A stretch of 27,419 nt of DNA from Acidimicrobiaceae bacterium (GTDB lineage Bacteria; Actinomycetota; Acidimicrobiia; Acidimicrobiales; RAAP-2), in contig PLXU01000050.1 of assembly GCA_003151555.1 (NCBI GenBank), forward strand, positions 10,882 to 38,300. The letters run 5' to 3'. Positions 7,426-14,852 of the stretch are shown here, in pieces (position 1 is the first letter of the stretch; each line of letters begins with the position of its first letter). Made by a program: the position numbers and the translations under genes. The notes beneath the pieces were generated by a model. That model did not search any database and was not told where the DNA came from. It saw only the letters and a list, made by a program, of their open reading frames with translations.

Positions 7426-8228
7426 TGGAGCCGGTCGTTCTGGGCTGGGTTGACCCGGGCGAAGTCTCGGCGCGATTCATGCGCTCCGTCCTGCATTGGA
7501 TATGGGCTCAGGAGCGCGACGTCGCCTCTGGCAAAGAGTCAACGTATCGCCTTGTGGGCCATATCCGCATCGAGTCAGGGCCGCGCATCGCTCCAGCCCG
7601 TAACACGATCGTGCGCACCTTCTTGAATGACGAGAAGTTCAAGGATCTCGAGTGGCTGCTGATGGTGGACGCTGACATGACGTTCCCTGATGACTTCCTT
7701 GAGCGCATCTTCAACGACGTGCGCAACGCCGAGGGCAAGGTGAAGCGCCCCATCGTGGGGGGTCTTTACTTCGGGGGTGGCCACGATGCAATCTTTCCGT
7801 GCGCGTATCGTTTCGTTGACCCCAAGACGAACGGTGGCGAAATAAGCCAGTACGTCACTGACTTCACGCCAGGAGAGATCGTCGAAGTCGACGCCTGCGG
7901 GACCGGGGCGCTGCTGATGCACCGCGACACGCTGGAATACCTTGCGACTCTGCACGCAGAACCGACTCCTTGGTTCGTAGAGTCGCAGTACAAGCCAGAA
8001 GGTGCGGAGCAGGCTCAGGAGTTCGGGGAGGATTACACCTTTTGCATGCGACTACGCCACCAGGAAATTCCCATCTTTGTCAATACCGGTGCGGTCGCGG
8101 GCCACATGAAGATGGTCGAACTCAACGAGACGATGTGGCGCACCGGCTTGCACGGCCTCAACAACGTCGCCCCGGCGCCGGCAGTGACGCGCCAGATGCG
8201 CCGGCGTAGCGAGAGGCAGCGAGCCTGA
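7425..8228 (+). CDS. Glycosyltransferase, GT2-like (GT-A fold)
   Basis: A 267-residue protein with the GT-A core common in phage and bacterial family-2-like glycosyltransferases: GPRIAPARNTIV (residues 52-63), the DxD sugar-nucleotide motif in LMVDADMTFPDDF (DAD at 82-84), and a later acceptor-side segment with EDYTFCMRL. I start it at ATG 7425, sharing a base with the upstream TAA; the frame remains open further upstream but overlaps the preceding gene. It is the second sugar transferase in the structural block, lying between capsid and adaptor genes, which suggests modification of virion proteins. The acceptor and sugar cannot be read from sequence. Confidence 0.78.
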   Translation: MEPVVLGWVDPGEVSARFMRSVLHWIWAQERDVASGKESTYRLVGHIRIESGPRIAPARNTIVRTFLNDEKFKDLEWLLMVDADMTFPDDFLERIFNDVRNAEGKVKRPIVGGLYFGGGHDAIFPCAYRFVDPKTNGGEISQYVTDFTPGEIVEVDACGTGALLMHRDTLEYLATLHAEPTPWFVESQYKPEGAEQAQEFGEDYTFCMRLRHQEIPIFVNTGAVAGHMKMVELNETMWRTGLHGLNNVAPAPAVTRQMRRRSERQRA

Positions 8229-9205
8229 TGGCGTTCTCCTACACCCTCGCCCAACTCACCTCCGACACGCTCCAGCAACTGCGCGGCACCACGCGCGACG
8301 AAATCAACATCCTGGCTGCGGACCTCGACGCGCCAGATGCCCTGACACGCCAGACCATCTCGCTGACCGACGACCTCAACGGCGTGACCATCGGCTCATT
8401 GCTGGTGAGCGGCGACGAGACCATGTACGTGCTCAGTGCCAGCCCCGAAGGCGTGACCGCGACGGTGGTGCGAGGGTTCGACGGGACCACCCCGCAGGCA
8501 GCGGCGTCCGGGTCCATCGTGCTGGTCGACCCTCCGTGGACCGTGGGCGTGGTGCGCAATCGGCTGCGTGACGAGATTCGCTCGTGGGGTCCGCAACTGT
8601 TCGCCGTGGCCGATATGTATATTCCGATCGTCCAGCAGCAGCGTGGCTACGACCTGGGCCAAGGCGACCCGTCGGTGGCGCCCAACATCATCCGAATCCT
8701 GCGTGTCAGTGCTCCCCAGCCGCCCTACGTGGGCAGCCCCGGCTACTGGTTGACGCCCGGTGACTCCAACACCGCTCTCGCGGACCAGGACTATTCGTTC
8801 GAGTACGACCCGATGGCTAACACGGCTGAGTTCCCGTCGGGCAAGTCCATTACGCTCATTGGGCCAACGGTTCCCAACGTCGTCTCCAGCCTGCACGTCG
8901 TCTACGCCGCGCCCTTCGACGTGGACTCCTCATGGGATGATTCAACCGACATGATCGCTGACGTTGGCATTGACGCACGTGACCTCGACATCCCCACCTT
9001 GGGAGCGGCTGGCCGTCTGATGCAGATGATGGCGGCGCGGCGCGCGATGCTCAACGTGCAGGGCCAGAGCCGTGAGGACCAGGACGTCACCATGCAGGCC
9101 ATCCTGCAGGGCGCGAACCAGTTCAAGATGGACGCGCAGAGCCGTCGCGGTGACGTGCAGCAGCGCCTCTACAGCGACTGGCCCATCCGCGTGTCGACCT
9201 ACTAG
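8228..9205 (+). CDS. Putative head-tail adaptor/connector protein
   Basis: A 325-residue protein follows the capsid genes at the position normally taken by adaptors. Residues about 41-103 form a beta module ending VVRGFDGTTPQAAASG, similar to one in the capsid and fibre-like proteins. Then come an RNRLRDEI helix, a beta-rich domain, and a C-terminal helical segment (GAAGRLMQMMAARRAML). This helix-beta-helix layout fits tail-tubular-A-like or adaptor proteins. It overlaps the previous gene at TGATG and is followed nine bases on by the large tail protein. The role is inferred from order and fold impression. Confidence 0.6.
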   Translation: MAFSYTLAQLTSDTLQQLRGTTRDEINILAADLDAPDALTRQTISLTDDLNGVTIGSLLVSGDETMYVLSASPEGVTATVVRGFDGTTPQAAASGSIVLVDPPWTVGVVRNRLRDEIRSWGPQLFAVADMYIPIVQQQRGYDLGQGDPSVAPNIIRILRVSAPQPPYVGSPGYWLTPGDSNTALADQDYSFEYDPMANTAEFPSGKSITLIGPTVPNVVSSLHVVYAAPFDVDSSWDDSTDMIADVGIDARDLDIPTLGAAGRLMQMMAARRAMLNVQGQSREDQDVTMQAILQGANQFKMDAQSRRGDVQQRLYSDWPIRVSTY

Positions 9206-9213
9206 GGGGCCAA

Positions 9214-11493
9214 GTGGGCTTCTCTCGCACCTTCCACGTCCCCTTCCACCACCCGTGGTGGTGGGGCAGCGGCGGCCCAGCGGCTGACATAGTCCCGTGG
9301 CAGTTGCCGTGCGCCATCAACGACCACGCCTACATGATGGACTTCGCCAAGACGCGCTTCACCACCATGCAGATTCGCCGCGTCAGTGCCGACGACTCGG
9401 TGGAACCAGGCGAGCAGACGCTGTCAGCGGCGGGCGTGTGGCCGCGAGCGCAGGACAACTACTTCCTTGGTGCTGGCCAGGAGTTCTTGGACAACCGCTT
9501 CGCCTTCGAGAGCGTCTACGTGCACTCGGGCGAGTACCCCTCAGTGCGCACGCGCTTCTGGAAGTCCCAGGGCATCGACCCGTGGAAAGAGGGCAAGTTC
9601 TCCCTGCTGCCGGAGTACAACGCCAACCTGGCTGGCCTCCCTGGAATGAAGATCGTGATGTGTGGTAACTACGTCTACGTGAGCCTGGGTGCCACTTTGA
9701 CGTGGGCGACGACCGCGGAACTCGACTTTGCCAACTATGTGACCAGCGCCAACACCCAGCCCATCACCTCCATCACCTCTGATGGCTCGCGCGTCTGGTT
9801 CGCCTGCGGGTCCGATGGCGTGTTCGCCACCGAGGCCGGGACCACCACGTCAGTTGCTGCGGCCACCCCGGCTGCGCTTAACGGCATTGGCGGACTGCTC
9901 GCCTACTCGGCTGGCGCTGGCACCGTCATCCCAGCGAACCTACCCAACGGACCAGTCACCTACCACGTCAGCGAGGTCGACCCCTTCGGCAACGAGACGG
10001 CAGCGGTCTCGGTCACGGTCGTGGTCGCCAGCCTGCCGATCAACCTCAACTGGAACCCCGACACCGCGGCCAACTTCAACGTGTACCGCGGGGGCAACCT
10101 CGTCTACACCGGCGACGTGCCTTCCTTCGTCGACGACGGGACGGTCGTGGGCACGGCCAAGGGTTACCCGACAGCCAATGACACCGGCAGCACCCCCTAC
10201 CCGGCGACGTACATTCAGTACGCCAAGGGTCACCTCATCGGGTCAACTGGCCCTGACCTGGTGGAGATCCTGGCCAGCGGGGCCATCAGCTTCATCTACC
10301 AGAGCGAGAACCCATCCTTCGTGTTCAACTGCGGGTGCGAACTGCCGAGCGCCATCATCGTGGCTGGCAACTCGAACTCTCTCGCCTTCATTGGGGCGCT
10401 ACAGCCTGACACCACGAACGTTGGCGCGACCCTGGCGCCTCCGACGTGGGCCTCGTCGCTGCCCTATGGCGAGACGATCAACGCCATTGCCTACAACGCC
10501 GGTAGCATCCTGCTGGGCACGTCACTGGGAGTGCGCACCGGCACCGACGCCAACTCCAATGGCGTGTTCAACATCAACCCGGTCATCGAGGACCCCGGCC
10601 CGGTGCTCTGCGTGCAGCCCTGGGCGCAGTACATGTACTTTGGGTGGTCGAACTACGCACCCGCTGAGCCATGGGCGCTCGATCGGCCCACCAAGGGCGG
10701 CCTCGGGCGCGCGGACCTCAGCCAGTACACGACGGCTGGGGTGCCTGCCTACGCGAGCGACGTCATGGGGCTGGAGCGCGGCATCACCACGCAGGTGGTG
10801 GTCGCCAACGGCGTGCCCTACTTCGTGACCGAGGAGTCCGGCGTCTCGACGCTCTGGACGCCCGATGGCAACGTGGTGACGAGCGGCTGGATTGAACCCG
10901 GTTGGATTCGCTACGGGACACTGGAGAACAAGATCACGGTGGAGGTTGACTTTCAGCACAAGCCGCTGCCCGTGGGCGCGAGCGTCCAGTACCAGATCGT
11001 GGGCGAGGATGAGCAGACGGTACACGACATCGGCATCAACACCTCGGCGGGCTCGACCACACTGGTCGACCCCCTCGATGCGGGCCTGCGGGTGGGCGAC
11101 CGGTTCATGCCCATCATCACGCTGGTGGCATCGGATGACGGGACGCAGGGGCCGACCTTCCTAAGCCACGTCACCAAGGCCATGGTCACCACCAAGCGCC
11201 AGGACGAGATTCTGCTGGCCCTGGTGTGGGCTGAGAAGGTGCGCACGCTGGGTGCGTCAGCCAAGACGCTCAACCTCGACTGCCTCAACGAGCTGCTTTA
11301 TTTGAAGCACCTTGAAAAGACGGGGCAGGTCATCAAGTTGACGCTGGGCAGAGTGGAACTGCGCGGATACATTGACCAGGTCATGCAGGAGCCGACGGAC
11401 GAGGTCACGGCGCAACGCGCCTGGTTTATGGGTACAGTCACGGTCAAAATCATCACACTGTCCGATTACCCAGACCCCTTTAGTATCGTCTAG
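9214..11493 (+). CDS. Large beta-rich tail (nozzle-like) protein
   Basis: A 759-residue protein starts at GTG with an AGGGGG ribosome binding site. The N-terminus is rich in aromatic and histidine residues (FHVPFHHPWWWG). The body is a long series of beta repeats, including a fibronectin-like segment (about residues 247-310, with YHVSEVDPFGNET and FNVYRGG) and several propeller-like blades (DGSRVWFACGSDGVFAT). No enzymatic motif, membrane span or signal is visible. Position after the adaptor and before the fibre-like gene suggests a tail tube or nozzle protein comparable to tail-tubular-B of short-tailed phages. Minor tail protein is the alternative. Confidence 0.6.
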   Translation: MGFSRTFHVPFHHPWWWGSGGPAADIVPWQLPCAINDHAYMMDFAKTRFTTMQIRRVSADDSVEPGEQTLSAAGVWPRAQDNYFLGAGQEFLDNRFAFESVYVHSGEYPSVRTRFWKSQGIDPWKEGKFSLLPEYNANLAGLPGMKIVMCGNYVYVSLGATLTWATTAELDFANYVTSANTQPITSITSDGSRVWFACGSDGVFATEAGTTTSVAAATPAALNGIGGLLAYSAGAGTVIPANLPNGPVTYHVSEVDPFGNETAAVSVTVVVASLPINLNWNPDTAANFNVYRGGNLVYTGDVPSFVDDGTVVGTAKGYPTANDTGSTPYPATYIQYAKGHLIGSTGPDLVEILASGAISFIYQSENPSFVFNCGCELPSAIIVAGNSNSLAFIGALQPDTTNVGATLAPPTWASSLPYGETINAIAYNAGSILLGTSLGVRTGTDANSNGVFNINPVIEDPGPVLCVQPWAQYMYFGWSNYAPAEPWALDRPTKGGLGRADLSQYTTAGVPAYASDVMGLERGITTQVVVANGVPYFVTEESGVSTLWTPDGNVVTSGWIEPGWIRYGTLENKITVEVDFQHKPLPVGASVQYQIVGEDEQTVHDIGINTSAGSTTLVDPLDAGLRVGDRFMPIITLVASDDGTQGPTFLSHVTKAMVTTKRQDEILLALVWAEKVRTLGASAKTLNLDCLNELLYLKHLEKTGQVIKLTLGRVELRGYIDQVMQEPTDEVTAQRAWFMGTVTVKIITLSDYPDPFSIV

Positions 11494-11507
11494 GACAAGG
11501 AGAACTT

Positions 11508-12533
11508 ATGGTTGCCGAATTGCAGGCGTTCAGCGGTGACGCTGCCTTCACCACCCTCACTGAGCCCGTCGACGACGCCGCGACGACCATCTACGTGGCG
11601 TCGACCGATGGCTGGCCTGGCTCGGGGACCGGTTTCACTGTCACACTCGACCAGTACCCCGACGGCCAGCAGATAAGTGCTGACCTTCAGGAGACCGTGT
11701 TCGTGCGCTCCTACGTGGGCACCACCGTCACGCTCGACTCGGTGAAGGGCCGCGGGTACGACAACACCACTGCGCAGAGCCACGTGGCCAGCGCCCCCGT
11801 CGTGCACACCCTCGACGCGATGTTCGTGAATGACCTCTCGGCACGCGCGTTTGCCGTGGCGATCAAGGGCGACATTGCCTACGTGGGTGCGACCAGCGGG
11901 GTGGAGATGACGCGCCTGCCCATTGGCACCGACTACCAGGTCATCGGCGCCGACCCCACCGGCGTGCCGGTCTACCAGGACTCGTCGAAATCTTTGATGA
12001 CCACCACGGGCGACCTGCTCGTGGCGAGAGGGGCCAACGCACCCGAGCGCCTGGGCGTTGGTACTGATGGCCAGGTGCTGGAGAGTGTGGCGGGCGTGCC
12101 TGCGTGGAACGATGCGATTGCGCCGGCCACCACCGTCACTGGCCCCGACGGCCCCGGAGACCCGACCGCAGTGGGCACTGCCCTTCCCTACGCGCGCGAG
12201 GACCACGACCATGGTGGGCCGCCGGACAGCGGCTGGGTCAACATGACGCTGCTCAACTCCTGGGTGGTGGGCGATGGTTTGACCCCGCAGTATCGCCTGA
12301 TCGGGAATCGGGTGACATTACGAGGCGTCGCTACGGGCGGCACTGCGGGCGACGACATTGCCGTGCTGCCCGGGGGCTATTGGCCCACGCAGAACATGTC
12401 GATTGCGGGGGGCAGTTCTTCCGGCGCCGTCATCACCGGCTGCCTGCTTATATCGACTTCGGGCCACATATCTGCCGCGAGCGGTGACGTCGTAACGCTA
12501 GAGTTCGACTCGGTCTCGTTCCTGACCGACTGA
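11508..12533 (+). CDS. Tail fibre/receptor-binding-like protein
   Basis: A 341-residue beta-rich protein preceded by AAGGAG. Residues about 23-104 hold a beta module (STDGWPGSGTGFTVTL to KGRGYDNTTAQSH) related to those in the capsid and adaptor proteins. The centre carries LLVARGANAPERLGVG-type sequence, common in phage fibres before a shaft, and YAREDHDHGG. The C-terminal 100 residues look like a compact beta-sandwich ending in EFDSVSFLTD. It overlaps the endolysin gene by three bases. A role in host recognition is likely by family resemblance; the receptor is unknown. Confidence 0.65.
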   Translation: MVAELQAFSGDAAFTTLTEPVDDAATTIYVASTDGWPGSGTGFTVTLDQYPDGQQISADLQETVFVRSYVGTTVTLDSVKGRGYDNTTAQSHVASAPVVHTLDAMFVNDLSARAFAVAIKGDIAYVGATSGVEMTRLPIGTDYQVIGADPTGVPVYQDSSKSLMTTTGDLLVARGANAPERLGVGTDGQVLESVAGVPAWNDAIAPATTVTGPDGPGDPTAVGTALPYAREDHDHGGPPDSGWVNMTLLNSWVVGDGLTPQYRLIGNRVTLRGVATGGTAGDDIAVLPGGYWPTQNMSIAGGSSSGAVITGCLLISTSGHISAASGDVVTLEFDSVSFLTD

Positions 12534-13051
12534 TGCGGGACGCTCGAGCTGCGATCGCTGCCTGGGCCTTCTGGTGGGCACTGCACCACGGCGAGTCCAT
12601 CTACTCCGAGGGCAGTCAGCGTCTGTCGGGACTTGGGCGTCCGGGCATCCTGCCTGTCGTTGCCGACTGCTCGGCGAGCATTGAGGACATCTTCAACTGG
12701 AGCGGGGCACCAAACCCGAACCACTTCCCCTATTGGTTGCACCAGGGCTACACCGGGACGTTACTTTCAGCCGGTGAGCACCTGACCCTGTGGAAAAAGA
12801 ACGGGGTGCGCGCGAGGGTCGAAGAAATCAAGCCCGCTGACGTGCTCATCCTTGGCCCTGGCACTGGCGTCCACGCCTGCCTGGTGGTGGGGCTGGGCAA
12901 CGGCGACCCCGTCGTGTTCTCCATGGGCCACCCCGGCGACCCCGGCATCTACCGGGCTTCCCAGATGGCCTTCTTGGGCGAGGCGACCTACCTACGATTC
13001 GACACCATGGCAAAGAAGGTCCATTGGCCCCCTGGTCATAAGCGGCGATGA
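12533..13051 (+). CDS. Endolysin, NlpC/P60-like cysteine peptidase
   Basis: A 172-residue protein with a permuted-papain/NlpC-P60-type layout: catalytic Cys in ADCSASIEDI (C46) and His in GTGVHACLVVG (H114), after a PADVLIL strand; a further polar residue around S130-H133 could complete the triad. It would cut peptide bonds in peptidoglycan. There is no signal peptide, so release would need a holin; five membrane proteins follow directly. No separate wall-binding domain is visible. The ATG overlaps the preceding TGA. CHAP is an alternative name for this fold. Confidence 0.75.
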   Translation: MRDARAAIAAWAFWWALHHGESIYSEGSQRLSGLGRPGILPVVADCSASIEDIFNWSGAPNPNHFPYWLHQGYTGTLLSAGEHLTLWKKNGVRARVEEIKPADVLILGPGTGVHACLVVGLGNGDPVVFSMGHPGDPGIYRASQMAFLGEATYLRFDTMAKKVHWPPGHKRR

Positions 13052-13353
13052 CTGCCGACGCAGTCCACACGTTCCTGAGCCATGACCCAGCCGTCTGGCT
13101 CACCACCATCTCTGGGATGGCGGCGACCTGGCTGACGCTGTATTTCGTGGTAATTCGACCGCGGGCGCAGGAGCACAAGAAGCATCAGGCCGACCGCGAC
13201 CTGGCCCTCAAAGCTGAGGAGCAGCGCATGAGCGCGCGCTGGCTCATCATTGACGGGTGGGCTGGCGTGCCTGGGGTGTACGACGGCGGCGACCCCCTGG
13301 CCCTTAGACTTCGCGCTATGGAGATGCGACTTGACGAGTTGGAGGGCGCGTGA
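13048..13353 (+). CDS. Small membrane protein, lysis cassette
   Basis: A 101-residue protein overlaps the endolysin stop (ATGA). One hydrophobic segment (about residues 17-36, WLTTISGMAATWLTLYFVV) is followed by a strongly charged coiled-coil-like stretch (RAQEHKKHQADRD). The single span plus charged helix could be a holin, an accessory lysis protein or a spanin-like anchor. The family is not recognised; membrane location is clear from sequence and lysis involvement follows from position. Confidence 0.6.
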   Translation: MTADAVHTFLSHDPAVWLTTISGMAATWLTLYFVVIRPRAQEHKKHQADRDLALKAEEQRMSARWLIIDGWAGVPGVYDGGDPLALRLRAMEMRLDELEGA

Positions 13354-13865
13354 TTCTTGCCATTGTCCACACGCCAGTCGTCGCCCAGGGGTTGTTATCC
13401 ACAACTCCAGCCCAGGTCCTCGCTGGAGTAATAGTCCTGGTCATCGGCGGCATCGGGACCGCGCTGGTGAGAGCGGTATTGAAGTCAACGCGGCAGTCGG
13501 AGGCCACCTATTTCGCTGTGGCCGGACGCCCCGCCTCGGATCTGGAACCGAATCCGCCGCCAGGTCTTATCAGGGTGGCGGCAGGGCACACCAAGGCGAT
13601 CTATGACATGGCCGGCGAGCAGAGGAGAATGTCTGACCACCAACTTGCCCAGAATGGCAAGGTCGTCAACATCGAAGCGATGGTCAAGGTGATAATGGAC
13701 GAGGAACTTACGACGGTCACCGCTCAAGCTATCGCCGCCGACACCCTTGAGCAGTCAAACCAAGCCAGTATTGAAAGGGCCAACATAGCCAAGGACGTCG
13801 CCGACACCGCCGCCGCAAGTAAGGAAGAGATTTTGGATGCTGTTCAGACTCACGACCACGACTAG
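13350..13865 (+). CDS. Single-span membrane protein, lysis cassette
   Basis: A 171-residue protein starting at GTG, overlapping the previous stop (GTGA). After a hydrophobic N-terminus there is a membrane span (about residues 23-41, VLAGVIVLVIGGIGTALV), then a long hydrophilic helical tail with many A, E and D residues ending HDHD. The tail resembles a coiled coil. It could be a holin partner or another membrane-anchored lysis protein. Family not recognised. Confidence 0.58.
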   Translation: MILAIVHTPVVAQGLLSTTPAQVLAGVIVLVIGGIGTALVRAVLKSTRQSEATYFAVAGRPASDLEPNPPPGLIRVAAGHTKAIYDMAGEQRRMSDHQLAQNGKVVNIEAMVKVIMDEELTTVTAQAIAADTLEQSNQASIERANIAKDVADTAAASKEEILDAVQTHDHD

Positions 13866-13897
13866 AGTCTGCGCAGGGGCCTAACGAAAGGACTTGC

Positions 13898-13969
13898 ATG
13901 CCAATCTGGCTCATTGCGGTCATCGTCATCGGTGCTTGCGCCGCGATCAAGATTTTGTTCTTCCGCTAG
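13898..13969 (+). CDS. 23-aa membrane micropeptide
   Basis: A 23-residue frame (begins MPIWLIAVIVIGAC) with an AAAGGA ribosome binding site seven bases before ATG. Nearly the whole peptide is one hydrophobic span ending in KILFFR. Its TAG shares its last base with the GTG start of the next membrane protein (TAGTG). The ribosome binding site, span and coupled junction make translation likely despite the size. It could tune holin timing, but that is inference. Confidence 0.65.
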   Translation: MPIWLIAVIVIGACAAIKILFFR

Positions 13970-14421
13970 TGAGCGAGAACAGTTCCCGCCCACACAAGGT
14001 AACGCTCGGCCTGCTGCTTGCCGTGACTGCCTACGCGGTCGTCGAGTTCATTCTCTCGACGTGGTTCCACGCCCGCGTCATCCACGACTTCTGGCCTGTC
14101 GATCGCTCGTACATCGGGCCGAACATCGTGGCCACGATCGTCACCTACATCTTCATCGCCCTAGTCCTGACGTTGCTCTACCCACCGTTCCGCAAGATGA
14201 TGAGGCGCGTCATCACGGGGCACAAGGACGAGATGAAGGCTCACGCCGAGGCCGGCTGGAAAGAGATCCACGACAAACTCGATGCACACCACGAGGAGCA
14301 CATGAAAGCCCTACATCCCGACGTCTGGGTCGTCGGTGGGACGCCACTCAGGTCGGTCAAGGCCGTCAAGCCAGTCAAGAAGGTCGCCAAGAAAACACCC
14401 GCGAGAAAGAGGACCACATGA
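13969..14421 (+). CDS. Two-span membrane protein, holin-like
   Basis: A 150-residue protein starts at GTG 13969, coupled to the micropeptide. Two membrane spans are visible (about residues 11-33 and 55-73) separated by a loop with DFWPVDRSYIGPN, a segment I associate with actinophage small membrane proteins near the endolysin. The C-terminal half is hydrophilic, H/E/K rich, then a K/P-rich tail (KKVAKKTPARKR). Two spans and a charged tail fit a holin. The frame is open upstream, but an ATG or GTG further up would overlap the micropeptide. Confidence 0.65.
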   Translation: MSENSSRPHKVTLGLLLAVTAYAVVEFILSTWFHARVIHDFWPVDRSYIGPNIVATIVTYIFIALVLTLLYPPFRKMMRRVITGHKDEMKAHAEAGWKEIHDKLDAHHEEHMKALHPDVWVVGGTPLRSVKAVKPVKKVAKKTPARKRTT

Positions 14422-14852
14422 CCATCGTCAGCACCCCCCCGGCGCCCGTGGCTCAGCCAGCGAGTAACGCCTTCAAGGCCATTGTCCGCAGTCTGATGCC
14501 GTTCGTCTACTCGATCGCGGCGGGCATCATCGCCCGCTTCGGCTACCACGTTGCCAATACAACGGTCATCCAGATTGTGACCATCGCGGGCGTGGCCCTG
14601 ACCATCGTGCTGCATGCCTTGGAGACCCAATGGCCAGCCATCGGCGTGTTCCTTGGCTACATCGGAGCGCCCGTCTACGCTCCGTCCACCAAGGTAACTC
14701 TGCAGGCCCAGTTGGCCAGCGTCGAGGCTCAGTTCGCCGCGTTCGTCGCTCAGTCAGAGGAGGCCAAGGCGATGTCCACACCGAGCGCCCCGCCTCCGGT
14801 CGTGGTCGTGACTCCCCCGCCAGTGGCACCCACCTTGGTAACTCATCAGTGA
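14418..14852 (+). CDS. Membrane protein, putative holin
   Basis: A 144-residue protein with an AGAGGA ribosome binding site and an ATGA overlap with the previous gene. Hydrophobic segments lie at about residues 28-47, 51-69 and weakly 74-88, separated by short loops, followed by a Q/E-rich helix and a proline-rich tail (PSAPPPVVVVTPPP). Multi-span topology and position make it another holin candidate. The proline-rich end resembles that of the next protein's N-terminus. Which of the five membrane proteins is the pore former cannot be decided here. Confidence 0.6.
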   Translation: MTIVSTPPAPVAQPASNAFKAIVRSLMPFVYSIAAGIIARFGYHVANTTVIQIVTIAGVALTIVLHALETQWPAIGVFLGYIGAPVYAPSTKVTLQAQLASVEAQFAAFVAQSEEAKAMSTPSAPPPVVVVTPPPVAPTLVTHQ

